Assembly: GCA_947168525.1 (NCBI GenBank)
Contig: CAMVMG010000001.1
Coordinates: 1 to 64,000 of the forward strand
Direction of reading: 5' to 3'
DNA: 64,000 nucleotides
DNA from: an uncultured Bacteroidales bacterium
GTDB lineage: Bacteria > Bacteroidota > Bacteroidia > Bacteroidales > UBA932
The stretch's first letter is position 1. The number at the start of each line of letters is the position of its first letter. Shown piece by piece: positions 1 to 9,868 of this stretch. Position numbers and translations under genes: made by a program. The notes below the pieces were generated by a model, which saw nothing but the letters and a program-made list of their open reading frames with translations, was not told the origin of the DNA and made no database searches.

Positions 1-151
1 GGTATTCATCAAATCCTGAGATCCCGGTGAGGATGCGAATCTTCCCGAGCTACAAGAAGGATTGCCGGGCCGCGAAAAAATTTCGGAGACCAGTCAAGGA
101 TTGCTACTCCGGATTGATGAAAGAGTTATTAAACAGACAATTACAAAACCC
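1..151 (+). other. Leader region upstream of rpsB, no confident gene
   Basis: No reading frame here looks like a real protein, and the expected end of rpsI (a conserved basic tail) is not visible in any frame. The block has two similar stretches, AAGGATTGCCGGG near 57 and AAGGATTGCTACTCCGG near 98, and a small stem around CGAAA-AAA-TTTCG near 74. It may be the 5' leader of the rpsB-tsf mRNA and could carry autoregulatory structure, but that is inference. No TAnnTTTG promoter element is visible in it. Confidence 0.3.
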
Positions 152-1000
152 ATGTCTAGAACAAATTTCGAACAGCTGCTTGATGCAGGCGCACACTTCG
201 GACACCTTGCCCGCAAGTGGAACCCCAAGATGGCACCGTACATCTTCGTAGAGAGAAACGGAATCCACATCATCGACCTGCACAAGACCGTCGTCAAGAT
301 TGACGAGGCGGCAGAGGTCCTCAAGGAGATGGCCCGCAGCGGCCGCAAGGTCCTCTTCGTCGCCACCAAGAAACAGGCTAAGGACGTCGTGGCAGAGAAA
401 GCCGCCACCGTCAATATGCCTTCCGTGACCGAGCGCTGGCCGGGCGGTATGCTTACCAACTTCCCCACCATCCGCAAGGCCGTCAAGAAAATGAACACCA
501 TCGACAAAATGAAGGAAGATGGCACCTTCGACAAGCTCGCCAAGCGTGAGCGTCTGCAGGTGGAGCGTCAGCGTGCAAAGCTGGAGAAGAACCTCGGTTC
601 CATCCGCGACATGTCCCGCCTTCCTTCCGCTCTCTTCGTAGTGGACGTACAGAAAGAGGCCAACGCCGTCAAGGAAGCCGCCCGTCTGAACATTCCGGTT
701 ATCGCTATGGTTGACACATGCTGCGATCCCACTCCTATTGATTATGTGATTCCGGCAAACGACGACGCTACGAAGTCTATCGAGCTCATCATGGACGTGA
801 TGTGCCAGGCTATCGAAGAAGGCCTGAACGAGCGCAAACTTGAAAAGGAGAAAGAGCCCGAGATGGAGGCCGCCGAGGCCGAAGCCGCCATGGCTCCCGC
901 TCCCGCCAAGAAACTCCGCTCCCGTCGCGCCCCCAAGGCCGAGCCCGTAGCCGAGGCTGAAGAGGCTCCCGCCGCCGAGCAGGCTCCCGCCCAAGAATAA
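152..1000 (+). CDS. rpsB: 30S ribosomal protein S2
   Basis: Component of the small ribosomal subunit that helps anchor S1 and binds 16S rRNA. The 282-residue product starts MSRTNFEQLLDAG and carries S2-typical blocks such as HFGHLARKWNPKMAPYI, LFVATKKQAK, RWPGGMLTNF and PVIAMVDTCCDP. I chose the ATG at 152 because S2 homology begins there; an in-frame TTG at 62 would add 30 residues unlike S2. The last 45 or so residues are a Glu/Ala/Pro-rich tail with a basic patch (KKLRSRRAPK), longer than in E. coli S2 and probably disordered. tsf follows after 24 bp, the usual bacterial pair. Confidence 0.97.
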   Translation: MSRTNFEQLLDAGAHFGHLARKWNPKMAPYIFVERNGIHIIDLHKTVVKIDEAAEVLKEMARSGRKVLFVATKKQAKDVVAEKAATVNMPSVTERWPGGMLTNFPTIRKAVKKMNTIDKMKEDGTFDKLAKRERLQVERQRAKLEKNLGSIRDMSRLPSALFVVDVQKEANAVKEAARLNIPVIAMVDTCCDPTPIDYVIPANDDATKSIELIMDVMCQAIEEGLNERKLEKEKEPEMEAAEAEAAMAPAPAKKLRSRRAPKAEPVAEAEEAPAAEQAPAQE

Positions 1001-1024
1001 TAACCGTTTAAAAAGCAAGAAACT

Positions 1025-2017
1025 ATGGCTGTCTCTTTAGCAGATATCAAGAAACTGCGCGACATGACCAGCGCCGGCATGATGGATTGCAAGAAGGCCC
1101 TCGAAGAGGCCGCAGGCGACTTCAAACGTGCCGTTGAAATCCTTCGCGAGAAGGGTAAGTCCACCCTCGCCAAGCGTGGTGACAATGAGACCACCCAGGG
1201 TGCCGTTCTCAGCCGTATCAGCGGTGGAAAGGCCATCCTCGTGTGCCTGGGCTGCGAAACGGACTTCGTGGCTGCCACGCCCGATTTCAAAACCCTTGCC
1301 GCGTCCATCGCCGATGCAGCTATCGCCGAGTTCCCCGCAGACCTGGAGGCCCTCAAGGCTGTAAAGGCCGCAGACGGTTACACCCTGGACGAGAACATCA
1401 CCAACCAAGCCGGTAAGACCGGTGAGAAGCACGTTCTCGCTTACTACGGCGCCCTTGAGGCTCCGTTCGTGTCCGAGTACGTCCACTTCAACGGCAAGCT
1501 GGGCGCCATCGTGGCCTTCAGCAAGGTGGTCCCCTCCGACATCGCCCGCGGTATCGCTATGCAGGTGGCTTCCATGAACCCTGTGGCCGTAGACGCCGAA
1601 TCCGTCCCCGCAGAGGTGCTGGAGTCCGAGCGCACCGTGGCCATCCAGAAGACCAAGGACGAGCAGGTACAGAAGGCCGTTGACGCCGCCCTCAAGAAGG
1701 CCGGTATCAACCCCGCCCATGTAGACAGCGAGGACCACATCGAGTCCAACACGGCCAAGGGCTGGCTCACCCCCGAGCAGGCCAACCAGGCACGTGAGAT
1801 CATTGCCAAGGTAGGTGCAGAGAAAGCTGCCTCCCTGCCGGAGCAGATGATCATGGGCATCGTGAACGGTCGAATCCAGAAGTTCCTGAAGGAGAACACC
1901 CTCATGGAACAGGAGTATCAGCTCTCCGACGACAAGCTCACCGTGGCCGCCGCCCTCAAGGCTGTGGATCCTCAGGCCAAGGTCGTCGCTTTCAAACGCT
2001 TCTCCCTGGCCGACTAA
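1025..2017 (+). CDS. tsf: Elongation factor Ts
   Basis: Guanine-nucleotide exchange factor that recycles EF-Tu in the cytoplasm. The 330-residue product has the N-terminal UBA-like segment (IKKLRDMTSAGMMDCKKAL, residues 8-26) and the EF-Tu contact motif CETDFVAATPDF at about residues 77-88, where Asp80 and Phe81 are the exchange residues known from the family. It is longer than E. coli EF-Ts because the dimerisation and C-terminal segments are expanded, as is usual in Bacteroidota. Last gene of the rpsB-tsf transcription unit; a strong terminator follows 20 bp after the stop. Confidence 0.97.
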   Translation: MAVSLADIKKLRDMTSAGMMDCKKALEEAAGDFKRAVEILREKGKSTLAKRGDNETTQGAVLSRISGGKAILVCLGCETDFVAATPDFKTLAASIADAAIAEFPADLEALKAVKAADGYTLDENITNQAGKTGEKHVLAYYGALEAPFVSEYVHFNGKLGAIVAFSKVVPSDIARGIAMQVASMNPVAVDAESVPAEVLESERTVAIQKTKDEQVQKAVDAALKKAGINPAHVDSEDHIESNTAKGWLTPEQANQAREIIAKVGAEKAASLPEQMIMGIVNGRIQKFLKENTLMEQEYQLSDDKLTVAAALKAVDPQAKVVAFKRFSLAD

Positions 2018-2037
2018 GAGTCGATAGGTAAGAATCA

Positions 2038-2068
2038 GCGCCAGCCGCTCAGCGGTTGGCGCTTTTTT
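2038..2068 (+). terminator. Rho-independent terminator after tsf
   Basis: GCGCCAGCCGCT pairs with AGCGGTTGGCGC (one G-T wobble) to form a GC-rich hairpin at 2038-2062, followed directly by six T. It closes the rpsB-tsf unit just before the promoter of the next gene. Confidence 0.9.
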
Positions 2069-2070
2069 CG

Positions 2071-2078
2071 TATCTTTG
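2071..2078 (+). promoter_or_regulatory. TAnnTTTG promoter element for the S51/ATP-grasp gene
   Basis: TATCTTTG matches the Bacteroidota minus-7 consensus TAnnTTTG. Only 8 nt separate it from the ATG at 2087, so the transcript should begin a few bases before the start codon. No good TTTG minus-33 box is visible because the terminator occupies that position. Confidence 0.65.
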
Positions 2079-2086
2079 CACCTGTT

Positions 2087-4009
2087 ATGACGCTATTCCT
2101 GACGGGCAGTCCCACGCGCTACGGCGAGGATCATTTTACGGAAGACAACGGCTTTCTCTCCGAGGTCAAGGCTGCACTGGCCTCCGTTACAGGACCGGAC
2201 CGCCCGCCCCGGGTGCTGCTCGTGAGCGCCGCCCCGGACGACCGCGCCTTCACGGACTCCGTGCTCAAGGGCATGAGTGACTGCATCCACAACTCCGGCA
2301 TCCTCACACAGGAGATTGTAATGCTGGACCGGCGGAACGCCTCCCGGGTGACCGCCCTTGTAAAAAAGGCCGATTGGATTGTCCTCTGCGGGGGACATGT
2401 TCCCACCCAGAACCGCTTTCTCCATGAAATCGGCCTGAAAACGCTGTTGCAAGGCTATAAGGGCGTGGTGATGGGCTGCAGCGCCGGCAGCATGAATTGT
2501 GCGGCAGATGTATATTCCCACCCGGAATTGCCCTCTGAAGCCACGGACCCCACGTACAAGCGCTGGCTCAAGGGGCTGGGACTTACCGGCATCCAACTGA
2601 TTCCCCACTATGAACAGGTGCGGTACGCTACCGTGGACGGGCTCCGGCTCTTCGAAGACATTGCCTTTCCGGACAGCTACGGGCACCGGTTCTACACCTT
2701 CCGGGACGGCGGCTATGTGCGCGTGCGCGGCGGCCGCAGTGAGCTCCGGGGCCAGGCTTGGGAAGTCACCCAAGGCGGCATGCGTCACCTTTGCAACGAA
2801 AATCAATCCTACACCTTTATGAACTTAGTATTTATCTCCCCGCATTTCCCGCAGACCTACTGGCATTTCTGCGACGGCGCCAAACGAAACGGCGTCAATG
2901 TGCTGGCCATTGCCGACACCGACTACTGGAACCTCCCCCAGGAGCTGCGCAGCAGCATCTCCGACTACTATCAGGTGCACAATCTGGAAAACTACGACGA
3001 AGTGTACCGGGCCGTGGCCTGGTTTGCCCACAAATGGGGCAAAATAGACTGGATTGAATCCAACAACGAATACTGGCTGGAGCAGGACGCCCGCCTGCGC
3101 ACAGACTTCAACGTGACCACCGGCATCAAGAACGACCAGATTGCCTCTATCCGGAACAAGTCCGAAATGAAGAAATACTATGCCCAGGGCGGTATCCCCA
3201 CGGCCCGGCAGATCAAGTGCTCCGAAGGCCCCGCCAAGGTAAAGGCCTTCGTGAAAAAGACCGGGTACCCTATCATCGCCAAGCCCGACAGCGGCATGGG
3301 GGCCTCCGGCACCTTCAAGCTGCAGAGCGACCAGGAGCTGGACGCCTGGTTCCGGGAGCATCCCAACTACGCCTGCTTCGTGATCGAGGAATACATCACC
3401 GGCCTCCTGGTGAGCTACGATGCCATTTATAACGCCCAGGGCGAACCCGTCTTCGAGAACAACACGGTGTTCCCCACGCCCATCATGGACATCGTCCACG
3501 GCAACCTGGACACCTGCTACTGGACCAACAAGACCGTTCCCGCCAGGCTGGCTGCCATCGGCCGTCGCACAGTAAAGGCATTCGACATCAAGAGCCGCTT
3601 TGTGCACCTGGAGTATTTCCAGCTGGACCGCGACCGGGAAGGCCTGGGCAAGAAAGGCGACTACGTTGGCCTGGAAGTGAACATGCGCCCGCCGGGAGGC
3701 TACACCCCCGACATGATGAACTTCGCCCACTCCACCGACGTGTTCCAGATCTGGGCCGACATGGTGGCCTTCAACGAGTGCCGCAAGCCGCAGGGTGAGC
3801 AGTTCTACTGTGCCTACGCCAGCCGCCGCGACGGCAAGTCCTACAAGCACTCCCACGAGGAAGTGATGGCTCGCTACGGCGCCGCCATGAGCATGTGCGA
3901 ACGCGTTCCGGACGCCCTCTCGGACGACCTGGGCAACCAGGCCTACATCGTCCGCCTCAAGGAAAAGAAGGAGATAGACCCTTTCTTCCGTTATGTGACA
4001 GAGCTCTAG
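2087..4009 (+). CDS. Fusion of peptidase S51 (PepE/cyanophycinase-like) and ATP-grasp ligase
   Basis: A 640-residue protein of two enzyme halves. Residues 1-240 are a class-I-amidotransferase-fold serine peptidase of family S51: nucleophile elbow GCSAGSM with Ser132 and the family histidine in LIPHYEQ (His174). Residues 245-640 are an ATP-grasp carboxylate-amine ligase: glycine-rich loop AKPDSGMGASG (398-408) and metal-binding EVNMRPPGG (530-538). The second half begins with a natural-looking methionine (codon at 2819) typical of stand-alone ATP-grasp proteins, so the gene may be a recent fusion of neighbours. S51 enzymes cleave Asp-containing dipeptides or cyanophycin and ATP-grasp enzymes make amide bonds; the substrate here is unknown. 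It forms its own unit between two promoters. Confidence 0.85.
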   Translation: MTLFLTGSPTRYGEDHFTEDNGFLSEVKAALASVTGPDRPPRVLLVSAAPDDRAFTDSVLKGMSDCIHNSGILTQEIVMLDRRNASRVTALVKKADWIVLCGGHVPTQNRFLHEIGLKTLLQGYKGVVMGCSAGSMNCAADVYSHPELPSEATDPTYKRWLKGLGLTGIQLIPHYEQVRYATVDGLRLFEDIAFPDSYGHRFYTFRDGGYVRVRGGRSELRGQAWEVTQGGMRHLCNENQSYTFMNLVFISPHFPQTYWHFCDGAKRNGVNVLAIADTDYWNLPQELRSSISDYYQVHNLENYDEVYRAVAWFAHKWGKIDWIESNNEYWLEQDARLRTDFNVTTGIKNDQIASIRNKSEMKKYYAQGGIPTARQIKCSEGPAKVKAFVKKTGYPIIAKPDSGMGASGTFKLQSDQELDAWFREHPNYACFVIEEYITGLLVSYDAIYNAQGEPVFENNTVFPTPIMDIVHGNLDTCYWTNKTVPARLAAIGRRTVKAFDIKSRFVHLEYFQLDRDREGLGKKGDYVGLEVNMRPPGGYTPDMMNFAHSTDVFQIWADMVAFNECRKPQGEQFYCAYASRRDGKSYKHSHEEVMARYGAAMSMCERVPDALSDDLGNQAYIVRLKEKKEIDPFFRYVTEL

Positions 4010-4074
4010 CGAATCTCTTTCTCTGCGCGTTTCTGCGTGGCAAGTGGAAATTTCCATATCTCCAAAGATTTGAT

Positions 4075-4082
4075 TATATTTG
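4075..4082 (+). promoter_or_regulatory. TAnnTTTG promoter element for the ATP synthase operon
   Basis: TATATTTG fits the Bacteroidota minus-7 consensus and lies 22 nt before the atpD start. A TTTC at 4051-4054 sits at the minus-33 position (20-bp spacer), a weak match. Confidence 0.6.
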
Positions 4083-4092
4083 TAGATACTGA

Positions 4093-5649
<1,557 letters not shown>

Positions 5650-5650
5650 G

Positions 5651-5887
5651 ATGACACTGCATATCCTCAGTCCCGAAGGCACCCTGGTGAGGGCCGATGT
5701 TTCCCTGGTGACGCTGCCTGGCGTGGCCGGACGTTTCACCGTACTCAAAGACCACGCCCCGCTGGTGACGGCCCTTGAAAAAGGCGCCATCCGCTATGTG
5801 ACCGACGGCGAGGAAGAATACCTGCCCATCCGCGAGGGTTTCGTGGAGGTGCGGGACAATGCCGTAACCGCCTGTGTGGAAGTATGA
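5651..5887 (+). CDS. atpC: ATP synthase F1 subunit epsilon
   Basis: Central-stalk subunit that couples rotation to catalysis and can inhibit ATP hydrolysis. The 78-residue product MTLHILSPEGTLVRADV is a short form containing only the N-terminal beta-sandwich domain; the C-terminal helical hairpin of E. coli epsilon is absent, as is common in Bacteroidota. I prefer ATG 5651 over ATG 5645 because the latter lies inside the dispersed 28-nt repeat and adds only Met-Thr. The stop overlaps the atpB start by 4 nt (ATGA), indicating translational coupling. Confidence 0.9.
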   Translation: MTLHILSPEGTLVRADVSLVTLPGVAGRFTVLKDHAPLVTALEKGAIRYVTDGEEEYLPIREGFVEVRDNAVTACVEV

Positions 5888-6936
5888 TTTTGACCTTCCT
5901 CATATCGCTGATGCTACTGCAGGTTCCCGGGGGGGATACCCTCTCCTCCGCGTCGCTTCGCGACCCTGTACGGGCAAATGCTCCGGAGAGGGTATCCCCT
6001 CCGGAAGAGAATGAAGACGATATCGACGTGGGCGAAATCATTTTCGAGCACATCGGCGACGAATACGAGTGGCATATTACGGAGTGGAAAGGAAAACCCA
6101 TTGCCATCCCGCTGCCCTGCATCGTCATCGATGGCGGGGTGCATGTGTTCACCCTGCACCATGCGGAAGAGAACGGTTACACCCTCAATGAAGACGGAAA
6201 GCTGGTGAATGCCGCTACGGGGAAAAGGCCCATAGACCTTTCCATCACCAAGAACGTGCTGGCGCTGATGATGAGCAGCCTGCTGCTGCTGGTTGTCGTG
6301 CTCCTGACCGCCCGCTGGTACCGCCGGCACGACGCCCTGAAGGAGGCCCCCACGGGCCTGGCCGCCCTCATGGAGCCGCTCGTCATGATGATCCACGACA
6401 TGGCCCGGGAGAATATCGGAGCGGATTATCGCAAGTATTCTCCCTACCTGTGCATGGCCTTCCTGTGGATCCTGCTGAACAACTTTCTGGGCATCATGCC
6501 CTTCTTCCCCGGGGGCGCCAACCTCACCGGCAACATCGCCATCACCCTGGTTCTGGCCCTGTTCACCTTCTTTATCGTGAACCTGAACGGGACCAAACAT
6601 TATTATAAAGAGATTTTCAACCCGGACGTGCCGGTGTTCCTGAAGCCCGTGATGCCCGTCATCGAGGTGTTCAGCGCCTTCATGAAGCCGGTGTCCCTGA
6701 CCATCCGTCTGTTCGCCAACATGCTGGCGGGCCACATCATGATCCTGTCCATGGTGTGCATCATCTTCATCATGGCCAAGTACGGCCCGCTCCTGAGCGG
6801 CAGCATGACGGTGGTCAGCGTGCTCTTCGGCGTGTTCCTGGATGCCTTGGAATGCCTGGTGAGCTTTATCCAGGCCTACGTGTTCACCACGCTGTCCTGC
6901 ACTTATATCGGCCTGGCCCGACAGAAAGAGGAATAA
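5884..6936 (+). CDS. atpB: ATP synthase Fo subunit a
   Basis: Membrane stator subunit with the ion half-channels. The 350-residue product opens with a signal-like hydrophobic segment (MILTFLISLMLLQVPGG), then an acidic extracytoplasmic stretch to about residue 120, then five or so membrane segments. The essential arginine is in LTIRLFANMLAGH (Arg275). The long exported N-terminal region is typical of Bacteroidota. Residues about 16-40 (GGDTLSS...ERVSPPEE) are encoded by a large inverted repeat (5932-5999) read in frame, which looks like an inserted palindromic element. Confidence 0.96.
   Translation: MILTFLISLMLLQVPGGDTLSSASLRDPVRANAPERVSPPEENEDDIDVGEIIFEHIGDEYEWHITEWKGKPIAIPLPCIVIDGGVHVFTLHHAEENGYTLNEDGKLVNAATGKRPIDLSITKNVLALMMSSLLLLVVVLLTARWYRRHDALKEAPTGLAALMEPLVMMIHDMARENIGADYRKYSPYLCMAFLWILLNNFLGIMPFFPGGANLTGNIAITLVLALFTFFIVNLNGTKHYYKEIFNPDVPVFLKPVMPVIEVFSAFMKPVSLTIRLFANMLAGHIMILSMVCIIFIMAKYGPLLSGSMTVVSVLFGVFLDALECLVSFIQAYVFTTLSCTYIGLARQKEE
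5932..5999. repeat. Palindromic element read in frame inside atpB
   Basis: A 15-bp perfect inverted repeat: GGGGATACCCTCTCC (5932-5946) and GGAGAGGGTATCCCC (5985-5999). The 38-nt interior holds a second hairpin, GTCGC-TTC-GCGAC (5952-5964), and a small CCC/GGG stem. The reading frame stays open across it. It shares TCCGC, ATGCTCCGG and GTATCCCCT, in the same order, with the hairpin at 16735-16806 read on the minus strand. Confidence 0.85.
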
Positions 6937-6955
6937 ACTTTAAATACTTGATATT

Positions 6956-7213
6956 ATGATTTTAGCTACAATGATTCTCCAAGCCGCCGCGGGTGCCGCC
7001 CTCGGTAAGATTGGTGCTGCCTTCGGAGCCGCTATCGCCGCCCTGGCTGCCGCTATCGGTATCGGCAAGATCGGCAAGTCCACCATGGAAGCCATCGCCC
7101 GTCAGCCGGAAAGCGCCGGCAACCTGCGCTCCTCCATGCTGGTGGCCGCCGGTATGGTGGAAGGTGCCGCCCTGTTTGCCATCATCGTCTGCCTGCTAAT
7201 CCTTTTCAGATAA
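6956..7213 (+). CDS. atpE: ATP synthase Fo subunit c
   Basis: Proteolipid of the rotor ring, 85 residues with two membrane helices around a polar loop (ARQPES). The ion-binding carboxylate is Glu69 in GMVEGAALFAI. The residues that accompany Glu in sodium-type c subunits (a Gln in helix 1, Ser/Thr just after the Glu) are not evident, so a proton-binding ring is more likely; this is inference from motif only. An alternative start at Met6 would shorten the N-terminus slightly. Confidence 0.96.
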   Translation: MILATMILQAAAGAALGKIGAAFGAAIAALAAAIGIGKIGKSTMEAIARQPESAGNLRSSMLVAAGMVEGAALFAIIVCLLILFR

Positions 7214-7216
7214 AAG

Positions 7217-7723
7217 ATGAATCTCGTTACGCCGGATTTCGGCCTTCTTTTCTGGATGGTCGTCATCTTCGGCCTTGTGTTTTTCCTCCTCGCGAAGTTC
7301 GGCTTCCCGATTATCACGGACATGGTGGACAAGCGCAATGCCAAGATAGCCCAGTCTTTGAAGGACGCCGATGAAATAGAGGCCAGGATGAAAGCCTGGT
7401 CCCAGGAGCAGGCGCGCCTCGTGGAGGAAGTCCGGAAAGAGCAGGCCGCTATCCTCCGCGAAGCCCGGGAGACCAAGGCCAGGATTGTGGCGGAAGGCAA
7501 AGCCCAGGCGAGGGAAGAGGCCAATAAGATCCTCTCCCAGGCCCGCACGGAGATCGCGGCAGAGAAGGAAAGTGCCATACGGGATGTCCGCCGCGAGTCG
7601 GCCACCCTGGCCGTGCAGGTGGCGGAGAAAATCCTCCGGCACGAGCTCTCCGACCGGGGCAGCCAGCGCGCCTTTATCGATTCCCTCCTGGACGAAGCCT
7701 CCGAGGCTGATTTGCGTTCATGA
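7217..7723 (+). CDS. atpF: ATP synthase Fo subunit b
   Basis: Peripheral-stalk subunit of 168 residues: one N-terminal membrane helix (FGLLFWMVVIFGLVFFLLAKFGF) and then a long charged helical coiled coil (KDADEIEARMK...) that reaches F1 and ends in a region contacting delta. It starts 3 nt after atpE and overlaps atpH by 4 nt, so it is translated as part of the operon. Confidence 0.95.
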   Translation: MNLVTPDFGLLFWMVVIFGLVFFLLAKFGFPIITDMVDKRNAKIAQSLKDADEIEARMKAWSQEQARLVEEVRKEQAAILREARETKARIVAEGKAQAREEANKILSQARTEIAAEKESAIRDVRRESATLAVQVAEKILRHELSDRGSQRAFIDSLLDEASEADLRS

Positions 7724-8280
7724 ACCATAGCATCATAGTCACGCGCTATGCCCGGGCCCTGGTGAAATGGGTCCGGGAAACCGGCCATGGCGCCATCGTG
7801 GTCTCCGAGGCAGAGACGCTGGGCACCGCCCTGCGCAGCCTCCCGGACCTGCGGCGCATGATGGTCGCGGCCGATGACGTGGTGTCCCCCTTCGAGAAGA
7901 AGAAACTGCTGCAGAGCGCCCTGGGAAACCGGATGTCGCAGGAGCTCAGCCGGTTCCTGACGCTGCTGAACAAGAACGACCGCATGGGCCTGGTGCAGGA
8001 AATCCTGCGCGATTTCGTGGACCTGTACCACCGCAGCGTAGGCATCCGGAAAGCGCACCTGACCACCGTGGAGGAGCCTTCCGAGCGCATGCTGCAGCGC
8101 CTGAAAGCCCTGGTGAAGCAGAAAACCGGGGACGACGTAATCATAGAAGTGGACGTGGACCCGTCCCTCGTCGGCGGGTTCGTGTTCGACATTGACGACT
8201 ACCTGATGGATGCCAGTGTAAAACGCCAGTTGGATCTGATCAGGGAACAATTTGTGGAACGAAATAGAAGAATCATCTAA
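7720..8280 (+). CDS. atpH: ATP synthase F1 subunit delta
   Basis: Connects the b stalk to the top of the alpha3beta3 head. The 186-residue product has the OSCP/delta layout: a helical N-terminal domain ([15 protein letters not shown]) and a C-terminal segment ending [24 protein letters not shown], whose GG-F-D-D-S pattern is the delta signature. It overlaps atpF by 4 nt and atpA by 1 nt. Confidence 0.95.
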   Translation: MNHSIIVTRYARALVKWVRETGHGAIVVSEAETLGTALRSLPDLRRMMVAADDVVSPFEKKKLLQSALGNRMSQELSRFLTLLNKNDRMGLVQEILRDFVDLYHRSVGIRKAHLTTVEEPSERMLQRLKALVKQKTGDDVIIEVDVDPSLVGGFVFDIDDYLMDASVKRQLDLIREQFVERNRRII

Positions 8281-9863
8281 TGGCAACTCTGAAACCGAGT
8301 GAAGTGAGCGACATCCTGCTGGAACAGCTCCGGGACATAAAGAACGACCTCCAGTTCGAGGAGATCGGGAAGGCGCTGCAGGTGAGTGACGGCGTAGTGC
8401 GCATCTACGGCCTGGACCATGCCGAGGCAGGCGAACTCCTGGACTGCGGAAACGGCGTGATGGCCGTTGTGATGAACCTGGAGGCCGACAATGTAGGTGC
8501 CGTGCTCATGGCCCCCACGGACTATATCAAGGAAGGGATGGTGGTGCGGCGCACCCGCCGGATTGCCTCCATCGGTGTGAACGACAATCTGCTGGGCCGT
8601 GTGATCGACCCGCTGGGCAATCCGTTGGACGGCCTGGGTCCCATCGAGGGGGAGAAGGTGGAGATGCCGCTGGAACGGAAGGCGCCCGGCGTGATTTTCC
8701 GCGAGCCGGTGAGCGAGCCGCTGCAGACGGGCCTCAAGGCCATCGATGCCATGATTCCGATCGGCCGCGGGCAGCGTGAGCTCATCATCGGCGACCGCCA
8801 GACGGGAAAGACCGCCCTGGCTATAGATACCATCATCAACCAGCGGGAAGGCTACCTGGCCGGGAAGCCGGTGCACTGCATCTACGTGGCTATTGGTCAG
8901 AAGGGCAGCACCGTGGCCTCCATCGTGGAAACGCTGCGGGCCCATGGCGCTATGGAATACACCACGGTAGTGGCGGCAACGGCGGCAGACCCGGCCGCCC
9001 TGCAGTACTATGCCCCGTTTACCGGAGCCGCTATCGGCGAGTATTTCCGCGATACGGGCCGGCATGCCCTGGTGGTGTACGACGACCTTTCCAAACAGGC
9101 CGTGGCCTACCGCGAGGTTTCCCTGATCCTGCGCCGTCCGTCCGGACGAGAGGCGTACCCGGGCGATATCTTCTACTTGCATTCCCGTCTGCTGGAGCGG
9201 GCCGCCAAGATTATCTCCCAGCCGGAGGTAGCTGCGCAGATGAACGACCTGCCTGCCTCCCTGAAGGGAAAGGTGAAGGGCGGCGGTTCCCTCACGGCCC
9301 TGCCCATCATCGAGACCCAGGCCGGGGATGTATCGGCCTATATCCCCACCAATGTAATCTCTATCACGGACGGCCAGATTTACCTGGAACAGGGGCTCTT
9401 CAACCAGGGTGTGCGTCCGGCCATCAATGTGGGCATCAGCGTGTCCCGCGTGGGCAGCAGTGCCCAGGTCAAGTCCATGAAGAAGATTGCCGGCACCCTG
9501 AAGATAGACCAGGCCCAGTGGACGGAACTGGAATCCTTCTCCAAGTTCTCCTCGGACATGGACAAGGTCACGGAAATGGCGCTGGACAAGGGCCGGAAGA
9601 ACAACCAGCTCCTGATCCAGCCCCAGTACAGCCCCATGCCGGTAGGGGAGCAGGTGGCGGTGCTCTATTGCGGCACCAGGGGCCTCTTGCGGGACATCCC
9701 CGTGAGCAAGGTCCGCGCGTTCCAGGATGCCTTCCTGGAGCGCATCCGTGCCTCCCACAAGGCCGATGTCCTGGACGTCCTCACTTCCGGTAAAGTAACG
9801 GACGAGGTTACCGCCATCCTGGAAGAAGTGGCCGCGCAGGTGGTCCTGTCCCTGAAAGACTGA
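8280..9863 (+). CDS. atpA: ATP synthase F1 subunit alpha
   Basis: Non-catalytic nucleotide-binding subunit of the F1 head, 527 residues. Walker A is GDRQTGKT (171-178), followed by [14 protein letters not shown], the [14 protein letters not shown] block with the Walker B region, and the arginine-finger region near [11 protein letters not shown]. The ATG shares its A with the atpH stop codon. The length is close to that usual for alpha subunits in this phylum. Confidence 0.98.
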   Translation: MATLKPSEVSDILLEQLRDIKNDLQFEEIGKALQVSDGVVRIYGLDHAEAGELLDCGNGVMAVVMNLEADNVGAVLMAPTDYIKEGMVVRRTRRIASIGVNDNLLGRVIDPLGNPLDGLGPIEGEKVEMPLERKAPGVIFREPVSEPLQTGLKAIDAMIPIGRGQRELIIGDRQTGKTALAIDTIINQREGYLAGKPVHCIYVAIGQKGSTVASIVETLRAHGAMEYTTVVAATAADPAALQYYAPFTGAAIGEYFRDTGRHALVVYDDLSKQAVAYREVSLILRRPSGREAYPGDIFYLHSRLLERAAKIISQPEVAAQMNDLPASLKGKVKGGGSLTALPIIETQAGDVSAYIPTNVISITDGQIYLEQGLFNQGVRPAINVGISVSRVGSSAQVKSMKKIAGTLKIDQAQWTELESFSKFSSDMDKVTEMALDKGRKNNQLLIQPQYSPMPVGEQVAVLYCGTRGLLRDIPVSKVRAFQDAFLERIRASHKADVLDVLTSGKVTDEVTAILEEVAAQVVLSLKD

Positions 9864-9868
9864 TTTTT

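Noticed and set aside
4013..4042. TCTCTTTCTCTGCGCGTTTC-like stretch before the atpD promoter
   Set aside because: It reminded me of short repeats seen in other genomes, but there is only one copy here and no palindrome, so nothing can be supported.
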